DNA of 64,000 nt from Thiosocius sp963759055 (GTDB lineage: Bacteria; Pseudomonadota; Gammaproteobacteria; Chromatiales; Chromatiaceae), in NCBI GenBank assembly GCA_963759055.1, contig CAVWYD010000003.1, forward strand, positions 186,001-250,000, written 5' to 3'. The stretch's first letter is position 1. Each line of letters begins with the position of its first letter. The translations under genes were made by a program, and so were the position numbers. Shown here one piece after another: positions 18,137 to 26,256 of this stretch. The notes beneath the pieces were generated by a model that was given only the letters and a program-made list of their open reading frames with translations, was not told the origin of the DNA and searched no databases.

Positions 18137-18426
18137 GGCTTGAATCTAGACTGATTCACCGTGTCCGGCAACAGGACTGGAACACCAGATAAAGCTGCCA
18201 ACGCAGTCGTTTTTTGCGGTTGCGGTGATCTACTGAAGTGCAGCAAGGAGATAGTCCGCCGATTTTAGCCAAGAGCATGATTGATCGGGATGAACGCGCC
18301 CTTTGCAGACCGACTCGAACGACAGCCGAGGCCCACAGAATAAATATGCCATGTCGCCATCCCCATGCCTGACTTACCATGGCGGTCATCCGTCATTAGC
18401 GGCATCGCATGCCGACGAGTCCATCT

Positions 18427-19089
18427 ATGCGTATCGAACTCACCCCACCCGAAGCCAGGGTCATAGGCTGTCTGATTGAGAAGGAGATCACCACGCCGGC
18501 GCAATACCCGCTCTCTCTCAGCGCGCTCACCAGCGCCTGCAACCAGAAAAGCAGTCGTTACCCGGTCATGCACATGAGTGAAGCAGAGGTCCAACAGGTC
18601 GTCGATGGTTTGCTGAAGAAGCATCTGGTCAGCAACCGCGGTGGATTCGGCAGTCGGGTAACCAAGTATCAACACCGGTTTGGCAATGTCGGCTTTGGCA
18701 GCCTGGAGTTCACGGCCCAGGAGCTCGGAATAATCTGTGTGCTGCTGCTACGCGGCCCGCAGACCGCGGGAGAGCTGCGCACACGGAGTAATCGCCTGTG
18801 TCAATTCGAAGATGTCCAACAGACCGAGGCGGTATTGAAAGGCTTGATTGAACGCGGCGATGGACCTTTTGTCGCCCGTCTGGCCCGGGATGCGGGGACG
18901 CGCGAGCCGCGTTATGTGCATCTGTTCGGAGATGAGGAAACCGAGCTTGCCGCATCCGCCACGGTCGAAGTTACCGCAATGGAAACAAAGAAGCCGGAAC
19001 GAAGTCTCGACCAGTTGGAGCAGCTCGTGCTGGAGATGCAGGAAAGCCTGGATGACATCAAGGCACGTCTCGAGCGACTGGAGCGCTGA
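18427..19089 (+). CDS. yceH: YceH/DUF480 family protein
   Basis: About 220 residues from MRIELTPPEARVIGCLIEKE; an in-frame ATG 18 bases earlier is also possible, as neither start has a strong ribosome-binding site. The family core is clear: TTPAQYPLSLSALTSACNQK and SRYPVMHMSEAEVQQVVDGL, a tandem winged-helix fold, ending in a coiled-coil tail (SLDQLEQLVLEMQESLDDIK). YceH proteins are conserved in gammaproteobacteria, but their function is unknown. The fold suggests nucleic-acid or protein binding. Confidence 0.85.
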   Translation: MRIELTPPEARVIGCLIEKEITTPAQYPLSLSALTSACNQKSSRYPVMHMSEAEVQQVVDGLLKKHLVSNRGGFGSRVTKYQHRFGNVGFGSLEFTAQELGIICVLLLRGPQTAGELRTRSNRLCQFEDVQQTEAVLKGLIERGDGPFVARLARDAGTREPRYVHLFGDEETELAASATVEVTAMETKKPERSLDQLEQLVLEMQESLDDIKARLERLER

Positions 19090-19320
19090 GGCGCAAAGTA
19101 TTGGCAGGCGCATACCCCCAACCGCACGCTACGCGCCTGACCATGAACCTCTATGCCCGCAGAGTTCGACTGCCTGTGTTTTCATCAGAAGTGTTAGGTA
19201 ATCTCTCAATGCTGAAATTTTCTGGAGTGCGAGATGAAGAAGACACTTCTGTATGTCATATGTTGCTGGCCTTCTTGACCACATCCATGGAGGTAATCGA
19301 GGCCAGCTACGGACATAAGA

Positions 19321-19342
19321 AACCCCGCTGAAAAGCGGGGTT
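19321..19342 (-). terminator. Rho-independent terminator of the PEP-CTERM gene
   Basis: Perfect 8-bp stem AACCCCGC / GCGGGGTT with a 6-base loop. On the minus strand it is followed by a T-rich tract (TCTTATG). It lies 27 bases past the stop of the broken PEP-CTERM gene. Confidence 0.7.
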
Positions 19343-19368
19343 CCGTTTGGCTGCTCGAAGAAAGAGTC

Positions 19369-20038
19369 TTACGCCGCTTTGATCTGCTTACGGTGTCGGT
19401 AGCCGATACCCGCGAGGCCCAGCCCGAGCAGCGCCAGAACCGTAGGCGCCGGTGCCTGCGCCGGCGGCGGATCGATAACGTTAGTCAGTTGGAACTCAAA
19501 ATCGTTGAAATCCAGGTCGCCGCCGCCGAGCAGGTCTTCGAAACCTACCGTCGTCACATAATTCCCACTTTCCTCATCAAATGTTGTGATCGCCGAGCGT
19601 GTGCGAGAAGGTCAGGATTGCGGCGCAGCATCACCGGTGAAGAAGCTTTTCCCGGTGTTTTCTGACATCAAGACGGAAGATCAGCTCGGTACCGGCAATG
19701 AACGACCCTTCGAAGGTGAACTCGCTGTTCGAGGGGTCGATAATTTGTCAAAAATCGGAACGTCGTATTCATCCGGCCCCAGTTCACCCAGGTCCAGGTA
19801 AGAGCGTATTGAAGTAGCCCGCATCACTGCCGAGAAAGGTGACGCTCACCTGGCCGTCGTTCGCAACCAGCAGGCTCCCACCCAGAATCGGCTCGTCGAG
19901 AATCGGGCCGGCAACGGCTGGTCTTGACGTACCGAGTGTGATCGCAATTCCTACGATCAACACCAGAATGGGCAGAGCAGAGGACCTGAGTCCAACAGTC
20001 GGAATATGCGTATTCAATTCGGAACTACCTCGACCCAT
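19369..20038 (-). pseudogene. PEP-CTERM/DUF4114 secreted protein, broken by about five frame shifts
   Basis: The pieces join into one protein. A signal-peptide segment (LPILVLIVGIAITLGTSRPA) leads to VSVTFLGSDAGYFNTL. Then, after frame changes, come YLDLGELGPDEYDVPIFDK, IDPSNSEFTFEGSFIAGTEL and AITTFDEESGNY, and finally VTTVGFEDLLGGGDLDFND, the DUF4114 core. It ends in a PEP-CTERM sorting tail (APAPTVLALLGLGLAGIGYR followed by basic residues). Breaks fall near 19800, 19742, 19657, 19618 and 19588; three are one extra base, two one missing base. The residues on both sides stay conserved, so this is either a very recent pseudogene or sequence error. PEP-CTERM proteins are exported and processed by an exosortase. 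Confidence 0.7.
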
Positions 20039-20121
20039 TGATGCGGCAATTGAAAGACCATTTATGACTCTGGCAGCAATAAACGGGCCAAGCGGCCCAG
20101 GCCGTTGATTTGCATTAAAAA

Positions 20122-20133
20122 GTGTTTAAACAC
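20122..20133. promoter_or_regulatory. 12-bp perfect palindrome upstream of the PEP-CTERM gene
   Basis: GTGTTTAAACAC reads the same on both strands. It lies 84 bases upstream of the PEP-CTERM start codon in an AT-rich stretch. It may be an operator; no protein can be assigned. Confidence 0.35.
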
Positions 20134-20254
20134 CTGGGAACCTATTGCCGGCATGTAAAGCATTCCGACAGGTGAGTCTTTGGGTAGCCGAACGTCATTA
20201 CCATTTCATTCCGCCGAAAGGCGCAATGTGCCCCAAGTAACGTCGACGCAATTT

Positions 20255-21361
20255 TCAGTCAGGGGGCACGGCAGCGCTCTCAACCGCTTCGTGCATGGAT
20301 ACCGGCAGGCGCCGCGGCCCCCAGTCCCCCGGGCGCTCTTCGAACACACCGGCGATCTGATAACCGCAATGGGCACAGTGCCCACCGGAATTCAGCTTCC
20401 ACTCGCCGAGCTGGTACCAGTCGCGCTCGATCACGCGTTTGCCGCATCCCGGGCAGTAGGTGCTGTCGCCCTCGGTATCGTGCACGTTGCCGACGTAGAC
20501 GTAATGCAGGCCGGTATCCAGCGCAATCTGCCGCGCATGTTTTAATGTCGCCGCCGGCGTCGGGGCGACGTCGGTCATCTTGTAGTCGGGGTGGAAGGCG
20601 GAAAAGTGCAGGGGGACATCCGGCCCCAGTTTTTCCAGGCACCACTCGGCCAGCCGGTGCAGTTCGGCATCATCGTCATTGTGACCGGGGATCAACAGGG
20701 TGGTCAGCTCAAGCCAGCAGTCGGTCTCATGGTGGATGTATTCCAGGGTGTCGAGCACCGGTTGCAGATGCCCACCGGTGAGCTTGTGGTAGAAATCCTC
20801 GGTGAAGGCCTTCAGGTCGACATTGGCCGCATCCATATGAGCGAAAAACTCGCGCCGCGGCTCCTCACAGATATAACCTGCGGTCACTGCCACGGATTTC
20901 AGGCCCCGCTCACGACAGGCCAAAGCGGTATCGACGGCGTATTCCAGGAAGATCACCGGATCGTTGTAGGTATAGGCGACGCTGCGACAGCCCAGGCGCT
21001 CGGCGGTGGCAGCGATATTCTCCGGCGAGGCGCTGGCGGCAAGCGTGTCTATCTCGCGCGACTTGCTGATATCCCAGTTCTGGCAGAACTTGCAGGCCAG
21101 ATTGCAGCCGGCCGTGCCGAACGAAAAAACGGGCGTACCCGGCAGGAAATGATTTAGTGGCTTCTTCTCGATCGGATCGACGCAAAAACCGCTGGAGCGG
21201 CCGTAGGTGGTCAAAACCATCTGGTCACCCTGACGGGCGCGGACGAAACACAGACCGCGCTGACCATCCTTGACATGACAGTATCGGGGGCACAGATCGC
21301 ACTGAATGCGCCCGTCTTCCAACAGGTGCCAATAACGGCCGGGTACGGTGTCTTTGATCAT
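20255..21361 (-). CDS. amrS: AmmeMemoRadiSam system radical SAM enzyme
   Basis: 368 residues from the ATG at 21361, which has AAGGAGG 9 bases upstream; a longer frame to 21448 lacks it. The radical-SAM cluster motif CNLACKFC is at residues 86-93 (three Cys bind a 4Fe-4S cluster). Before it comes a cysteine-rich stretch (CDLCPRYCHVKDGQRGLC), and the C-terminal end has paired CPGCG and CAHCG motifs, probably a zinc ribbon. This layout is specific to AmrS, distantly like pyruvate formate-lyase activators. It is divergent from amrB and amrA, which complete the conserved triad. The modified target is not known to me. Confidence 0.92.
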   Translation of the reverse strand: MIKDTVPGRYWHLLEDGRIQCDLCPRYCHVKDGQRGLCFVRARQGDQMVLTTYGRSSGFCVDPIEKKPLNHFLPGTPVFSFGTAGCNLACKFCQNWDISKSREIDTLAASASPENIAATAERLGCRSVAYTYNDPVIFLEYAVDTALACRERGLKSVAVTAGYICEEPRREFFAHMDAANVDLKAFTEDFYHKLTGGHLQPVLDTLEYIHHETDCWLELTTLLIPGHNDDDAELHRLAEWCLEKLGPDVPLHFSAFHPDYKMTDVAPTPAATLKHARQIALDTGLHYVYVGNVHDTEGDSTYCPGCGKRVIERDWYQLGEWKLNSGGHCAHCGYQIAGVFEERPGDWGPRRLPVSMHEAVESAAVPPD

Positions 21362-21480
21362 TGCGCCAACCTCCTTGGGGCCGGCAGCCCTTCCCGGGAC
21401 GGCTTCGCGAACGATCTCCGGCTTGACATCTGTTCCGCGATGACCCATTTACCTTATAGACCCGCTAGTAAGGGACAGCC

Positions 21481-22266
21481 ATGATGCACGTCAAACGTCC
21501 GGTCGTCGCCGGGATGTTCTACCCGGGCACGGCACAGGAGTTGAGCACAACGCTGAGCGAACTGATGCAGACCGCCAGCGCAACCTCAAAAGAACGCCCG
21601 TATGCGCTTATCGCACCCCATGCAGGCTACCAGTATTCCGGCCCGGTCGCGGCCAACGCCTATGCCACACTGGAGCCCTGGGCCGACCAGATCCGCCGGG
21701 TGGTAGTCCTCGCACCGTCGCACAGGTTGGGGTTTCGCGGCATTGCAACCAGCAGCGCCGACGTTTTTCAGACGCCCCTGGGAGACATCCCGGTCGACTG
21801 TGCGGCAGTCAAGCAGTTGAGCACCATGTCAGGAGTACTCAGACTGGATGAGGCCTTCGCCCAGGAACATGCGCTGGAGGTCCAGTTGCCCTTCCTGCAG
21901 ACCGTCCTTGCAGAATTCGAGCTGGTTCCGCTGATCGTTGGCGAGGCCGACATTGAAGACGTCAGCCGGGTCATCGATACCCTTTGGTCCCCCGATACAC
22001 TGATCGTGGTCAGCTCTGACCTCAGTCATTTTCTCGAGTACAGCAGCTGCCAGCGGCGCGACCGTTCCACTTCGACGTTGATCGAAAACATGCAGGCCGA
22101 TGATATCGGGCCCTACGACGCCTGCGGTGCCTTCCCGGTCCGCGGTCTGCTGAAGAGCGCGCGGCGTCACGGCTGGCGCGTGCGGACCCTGGATCTGCGC
22201 AATTCCGGCGATACCGCGGGCGACAAATCACGCGTGGTGGGATATGGCGCTTATGAATTCTACTGA
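21481..22266 (+). CDS. amrB: AmmeMemoRadiSam system protein B (MEMO1 family)
   Basis: 261 residues, the full length for the family. It starts MMHVKRPVVAGMFYPG with AAGGGA upstream. Family motifs include YALIAPHAGYQYSGPVAANA, VVVLAPSHRLGF, QEHALEVQLPFLQ and VVSSDLSHFLEY, with the conserved His/Asp/Cys set of the MEMO pocket, which resembles class III extradiol dioxygenases. Human MEMO1 is linked to redox and metal handling; the bacterial role is not settled. The gene is divergent from amrS by about 120 bases and overlaps amrA. Confidence 0.9.
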   Translation: MMHVKRPVVAGMFYPGTAQELSTTLSELMQTASATSKERPYALIAPHAGYQYSGPVAANAYATLEPWADQIRRVVVLAPSHRLGFRGIATSSADVFQTPLGDIPVDCAAVKQLSTMSGVLRLDEAFAQEHALEVQLPFLQTVLAEFELVPLIVGEADIEDVSRVIDTLWSPDTLIVVSSDLSHFLEYSSCQRRDRSTSTLIENMQADDIGPYDACGAFPVRGLLKSARRHGWRVRTLDLRNSGDTAGDKSRVVGYGAYEFY

Positions 22267-22846
22267 ACAGGGTAACGCCCTGGCGCCCGCGCAACGCGCG
22301 ACCCTGATGGACGTGGCCAGGCGCTCGATCGAGCATGGCCTGGCAAACGGACAGCCGCTGCTTGTCACCCCTTCCGAGTACCATCGTGATCTGAAAGCGG
22401 TACGGGCGAGCTTTGTCACGCTGCAGAAAAATGGCCAGCTACGGGGCTGTATCGGTCACCTGGAGGCGGTACAGCCGGTGGTCGTTGACGTGGCGGAAAA
22501 CGCCTTTGCAGCGGCCTTTCGCGACCCGCGCTTCTCACCCCTGACTGCTGCCGAATGGCCGGATGTCGATGTCCATCTGTCACTGCTGACCAGCCCCGAG
22601 CCAATGCAGTTCAGCGATGAGGCCGATCTGATCGGCCAGATCAGACCGGGCGAGGACGGGCTTATCCTGCAGGACGGCCCAAACCGGGGGACCTTTCTGC
22701 CCTCGGTCTGGGAGAGCCTGCCAGACCCGGTCGATTTTCTGGTTCACCTCAAGTACAAGGCCGGGCTGGCGGCGAATCACTGGTCGGACCGGGTTGAGGT
22801 CTACCGGTATCACACCGAGAGTTTTGGCGAGAGCGATCTCGCCTGA
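22244..22846 (+). CDS. amrA: AmmeMemoRadiSam system protein A (AMMECR1 domain)
   Basis: 200 residues. The AMMECR1 signature is present: ASFVTLQKNGQLRGCIGHLE, with the family LRGCIG core, then AFAAAFRDPRFSPLTAAEW and GTFLPSVWESLPDPVDFLVH. The start overlaps the amrB stop by 23 bases; a second in-frame ATG at 22253 would reduce the overlap to 14. Either way the two are translationally coupled. The AMMECR1 domain has no proven catalytic activity; the strictly conserved cysteine suggests chemistry or ligand binding. Confidence 0.9.
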   Translation: MALMNSTEQGNALAPAQRATLMDVARRSIEHGLANGQPLLVTPSEYHRDLKAVRASFVTLQKNGQLRGCIGHLEAVQPVVVDVAENAFAAAFRDPRFSPLTAAEWPDVDVHLSLLTSPEPMQFSDEADLIGQIRPGEDGLILQDGPNRGTFLPSVWESLPDPVDFLVHLKYKAGLAANHWSDRVEVYRYHTESFGESDLA

Positions 22847-22975
22847 TCGTTGGGTTGCGTGGTTGCTGTTTGGGCAGGGTAGGCCGGTCTGGCTTTTTTG
22901 TGCGCTAACGCGCGGGTCTGTTATTGAAAGCGCTCGGCGGAGCGCAGACCAAGCCGTGGGGTGCCCTTTCTTTTG

Positions 22976-23009
22976 CCTTCTTTTCTTTGGGCAAGCAAAG
23001 AAAAGAAGG
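22976..23009. repeat. 14-bp perfect inverted repeat, likely bidirectional terminator/dispersed repeat
   Basis: Left arm CCTTCTTTTCTTTG and right arm CAAAGAAAAGAAGG match perfectly around a 6-base loop. It lies between the convergent amrA and diguanylate cyclase genes, where a shared terminator is expected. From memory, similar polypyrimidine/polypurine palindromes are common between genes in gammaproteobacteria. Confidence 0.6.
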
Positions 23010-23096
23010 GCTGGCGCGCTGAGCCCAGCGTATCGAAATCTAGGCCGCGCCGCGAGGCGCAACAAGAATCCATCCGCGCGAAAGCGCACGAAAAAG

Positions 23097-24140
23097 TCAG
23101 GACTCGGTATTCCGCCCCTCCCAGGTCACCCTGTTACGACCTTCCTGCTTCGACAGGTAGAGCGCCCGATCGGCACGGTCTACGAACGCCTCCGGCATTT
23201 CCTCTTCGCGGAACCAGGCGCCACCAATCGAGGCCGTGACCGCGATCAGCTCGTCTGCCAACAGATCCTCGGGCACCTTTATCATCTGACGTTCGATACC
23301 GGCTCGCACGTGCTCCGCGACGGCCATACAACCCGAGCGGGGTGTGTCACGCAGCAGCACCGCGAACTCCTCACCGCCAAAACGGGCCACCATATCTCGC
23401 CCACGCACACAGGCCTTGATCTCGCGGGCCACGGCGCGGAGTACGTGATCACCGACCGGGTGGCCGTAGTTGTCGTTTACGCGTTTGAAGAAGTCGACAT
23501 CGATGAGCAGCAGGCAGGGCGCGTGCGCGTCCTGCGCCGCAAAGCGCGGGAGTGCGGCCAGCTCCTCCTGAAACGCCAGGCGGTTGTGCAACCCGGTGAG
23601 CGCATCCGCGCGCGCCTCTTTCTGCGAACGTTCGAGCTTGCCACGCACGTCCTCCATCTCGGTTGCCAGCGACGACAGCCGCTGTTTCAGGTCCTTGCCC
23701 TGTTCCAGCGCGGTGTTGGTCGCTCGCATCGCCCGGTCCATCAACGCGTCGAGTTCCTTTGACGAGACGTCACCTGCGAGGCTGGATGCGATGTCGTTGA
23801 GTTCCGAGGTAAAGCCGCTGTAGTGCCCGTCGGCGTTCTCGATATGACTCATCAGCGCGGAGACCATCTGGCTGAGCGCTGTCTTGGCAATCCATTGTTC
23901 CTCGTTACGCTCTTTCAGGAAGCGTTCGTAGAGCTCTTTCATCTCGCCGCTGGTGATCGGCTGCCCGCGGCTGAGCAGGACATCCATCTCCTGCCGCAGT
24001 GCCTGGTTGGAATCGCTCAGGTACTCATACCAGACGGCGTAATTGGACGGCGTGATCGGTATCTTGAGCTCGGACATACGCGGAATGGCATTGCGGACGA
24101 TATCAACCGTCCGGTCGTACTGGGTATTGGTGTTCGGCAC
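23097..24140 (-). CDS. Diguanylate cyclase (GGDEF domain)
   Basis: 347 residues. An N-terminal helical region (about 1-175) has no recognised sensor domain; its second half (LKQRLSSLATEMEDVRGKLE) is coiled-coil-like. The GGDEF domain follows: DALTGLHNR (179-187), DVDFFKRVNDNYGHPVGD (214-231) and the active-site loop GGEEF (255-259). An RxxD inhibitory I-site (RGRD, 246-249) sits exactly five residues before it. The enzyme should make cyclic di-GMP from two GTP and be subject to product inhibition. No membrane segment is seen. The gene converges with amrA. Confidence 0.92.
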   Translation of the reverse strand: MPNTNTQYDRTVDIVRNAIPRMSELKIPITPSNYAVWYEYLSDSNQALRQEMDVLLSRGQPITSGEMKELYERFLKERNEEQWIAKTALSQMVSALMSHIENADGHYSGFTSELNDIASSLAGDVSSKELDALMDRAMRATNTALEQGKDLKQRLSSLATEMEDVRGKLERSQKEARADALTGLHNRLAFQEELAALPRFAAQDAHAPCLLLIDVDFFKRVNDNYGHPVGDHVLRAVAREIKACVRGRDMVARFGGEEFAVLLRDTPRSGCMAVAEHVRAGIERQMIKVPEDLLADELIAVTASIGGAWFREEEMPEAFVDRADRALYLSKQEGRNRVTWEGRNTES

Positions 24141-24740
24141 AGGAAGTTCCTCTTCTCTAAGTTATTGGCACATTTCCCTGTTTCTTTTTTGTCGGGCTCT
24201 GATGTGTGTGAGCCTCTCTTTTTGTTTCAAACCAGCCCGTTTCAGCGACCTGCCGAAAACGGCGGCGTCGCGCGCACCCGCCGAAGCCACAGTGGCCGCA
24301 GCGGCAGTTTCTGGATTTCTTCCTTGACGGCCGGTTGCATCCGACCCGATGAGGGCAGCCGATCTGCCCGATGGGCTGGCTGCCATTGCCGCTTAGGGCC
24401 TTTTGGACCTGATCGCGGTGGCGCTCCATGCGGCTCCAGGCCGGATTGATAAAACCGGACAGGCAGCATTTGTTGCTCGACTCTATGGGTTAACCGCTGG
24501 ATAACACTAGGGTTATCCCTGATTAACGGTTTGTTTATCTCATGCGGAAGTCACATTGGCAACCGTATGCCTTCAGGACAGGAACCCTGTTCCCAGGCTC
24601 GGTTCAAGAATGTGACGCCGTTCCGGATTTTGTAGTCACTCGGTGGGACAGAAGGGGATCGAGCAAGAAAGCGGAGCCACGCGGGTCGCGGTAGCAGTCG
24701 AGGATGCGTGCCTGCTGGATGACCACAGGCGCGAAACTCG
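24141..24740. other. 600-base intergenic region
   Basis: No reading frame here looks like a real gene: candidates on both strands have shadow-like composition and no family motif. The one clear structure is the nested inverted repeat at 24492-24531. The promoter of the diguanylate cyclase gene should lie near 24150-24250. Confidence 0.5.
24492..24531. repeat. Nested inverted repeat (GGATAAC / GTTATCC)
   Basis: Inner arms GGATAAC and GTTATCC are perfect around ACTAGG; outer arms AACCG and CGGTT flank them. There is no T-tract, so a protein-binding site is more likely than a terminator. Confidence 0.4.
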
Positions 24741-25364
24741 TTAGCTAGCGTCAGTCTTGGTTGGCTCGTCCGTAGCGCCAGGGGTCGGCGCGAAGACGAG
24801 GGTCTTCATCGCCGCGTTCAGGGTTTCTTTGACGGCCGCATAGTCATCGAAAAGGAATACCACATAGGCATCAGAGACCTTGTTGCGATGGATGGCTACC
24901 AGCAGGCCCTGTTTGCGCTCGGTATCGAATTCATCAACGGTGTCGAACACCGCCGCAGCGGCCCAGTCGGCATTGAATTTGTCGCGGGCACGATCGGGTG
25001 GGTACGCATTGCTCGGTGCGTGGCTGCCACCGCTCAGGCGCGTGGCCAGCGATTCGAACACCAGCGGGAAGATGTGATTCGGATTGGGCACCGCGCCGTG
25101 CGGGTCGTCGTAATCGATTAGCAGGCGCTTGAGGGGACGCACTGCAATCCGGATCTCGAGATTGCCATCCGGGCTGCGCAGTGCGCGCTCATAGTCCAGA
25201 ACAGGCGTGCGCCCGGCGGGCAGATCCTCAAACCCCTGGGGCGGGTTAAACAGCAGTTCAGCCTCTAACAGAAGACTTTCGAAACTGTCGTCGCCCTGGG
25301 CGGCCTGATCGGCAATGACGAGGGGCGAAACCAACAACAGCAGGATCGAAAGGAGCTTTTTCAC
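24741..25364 (-). CDS. Secreted protein of unknown function, coupled to the TPR lipoprotein
   Basis: 207 residues from the GTG at 25364. That start overlaps the stop of the upstream TPR gene (GTGA) and opens a good signal peptide (VKKLLSILLLLVSPLVIADQ), so a much longer frame reaching 25574 is rejected. The mature protein has an alpha-beta look (NLEIRIAVRPLKRLLIDYDD, GLLVAIHRNKVSDAYVVFLF) and ends in a short acidic tail. I do not recognise a family. Co-translation with the TPR lipoprotein suggests the two work together in the periplasm. Confidence 0.7.
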   Translation of the reverse strand: MKKLLSILLLLVSPLVIADQAAQGDDSFESLLLEAELLFNPPQGFEDLPAGRTPVLDYERALRSPDGNLEIRIAVRPLKRLLIDYDDPHGAVPNPNHIFPLVFESLATRLSGGSHAPSNAYPPDRARDKFNADWAAAAVFDTVDEFDTERKQGLLVAIHRNKVSDAYVVFLFDDYAAVKETLNAAMKTLVFAPTPGATDEPTKTDAS

Positions 25365-26191
25365 GAGTCGCCCTTGGGCGTTTCGGCCTCTTTTTCCAGC
25401 GCGGTCTTCCAGTTCTTCAAAAGGTCTTCGGCCGCCTTCTTCCATTCCTCGTTGTCCGAAAGCTCGAGGAAACGCTCCATATCGGACATTGCCTCCTCGC
25501 TGCGACTCAACTCCCAATAGGTCGAGCCGCGATTGAAGTAGGGTGCCGGCGCGTGCGGATCGATCGCAATGCATTGATCAAAGTCGAGCAGGGCCTTGTC
25601 GAATTCGCCGCCGGCATACAGCAGGGCACCACGATTGAAGCGTGCCGGTAGCAGATTCGGATCCTGCTCGACGGCGACATCCAGGTCCTTCATGGCCTCG
25701 TCAAAGCGCCCGAAGGAACGATAGGCCTGGGCCCGGTTGACCCGGATCATGGCATCGTCGGGTGCGAGCGTGACGGCCTTTTCGAGGTCGCTCAGTGCGG
25801 CGCTGATCTGCTGCATCTGCAGGCGCAGGCTGGCGCGCACCGCATAAAGCTCTGCAGAGTTCGGGAACTTCTCGATGCCATCGGCCATGGTCTTCAGGGC
25901 CAGTTCGAGTCGGCCCTCGCTTTCATGCTGCAGCGCGACCTTGATCAGGCGCTCAGGATCGAGCGTGGAATGCGGGTCATGCTGTCCGTGCGGACCGACC
26001 GGTTTTGGCGCCTTGGCTGCTTCAGCCGGTGCCGTCTCGGCCACTGCGGGCACGGCAGGCGGGGCCATCTCGACCTTGGGTATCGGCTCCTGGGCGGGCG
26101 CCTCGGCCACGGGGGGCGGGGTGGACTCACTGCAAGCGACGATCGAAACCAGCGCGAGCGAAAGGGAAAACAGACGAAAATCTAGAGTCAT
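25361..26191 (-). CDS. TPR-repeat lipoprotein
   Basis: 276 residues. The N terminus is a lipoprotein signal (FRLFSLSLALVSIVAC; Cys at about residue 20), followed by a proline/alanine-rich linker (about 25-70). Then come tandem TPR units of about 34 residues: LELALKTMADGIEKFPNSAE, ISAALSDLEKAVTLAPDDAM, FDEAMKDLDVAVEQDPNLLP, FDKALLDFDQCIAIDPHAPA and a final partial unit. TPR arrays bind partner proteins; here it is probably a periplasmic scaffold on a membrane. It is first of a two-gene unit and follows the cytochrome terminator. Confidence 0.85.
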   Translation of the reverse strand: MTLDFRLFSLSLALVSIVACSESTPPPVAEAPAQEPIPKVEMAPPAVPAVAETAPAEAAKAPKPVGPHGQHDPHSTLDPERLIKVALQHESEGRLELALKTMADGIEKFPNSAELYAVRASLRLQMQQISAALSDLEKAVTLAPDDAMIRVNRAQAYRSFGRFDEAMKDLDVAVEQDPNLLPARFNRGALLYAGGEFDKALLDFDQCIAIDPHAPAPYFNRGSTYWELSRSEEAMSDMERFLELSDNEEWKKAAEDLLKNWKTALEKEAETPKGDS

Positions 26192-26208
26192 GGGGTTACT
26201 TCAGAGAT

Positions 26209-26242
26209 AAAAAAAGCGTCCCCGGCATGATACCGGGGACGC
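26209..26242 (-). terminator. Strong terminator after the 12-heme cytochrome gene
   Basis: Perfect 10-bp stem GCGTCCCCGG / CCGGGGACGC with a 7-base loop, followed on the minus strand by seven T. It isolates the cytochrome gene from the TPR lipoprotein gene downstream. Confidence 0.93.
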
Positions 26243-26256
26243 TGTCAGGGTGTCAG

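Noticed and set aside
22961..23239. Short frame across the purine palindrome
   Set aside because: It translates the palindrome and the 3' part of the diguanylate cyclase region; no start signal and no domain.
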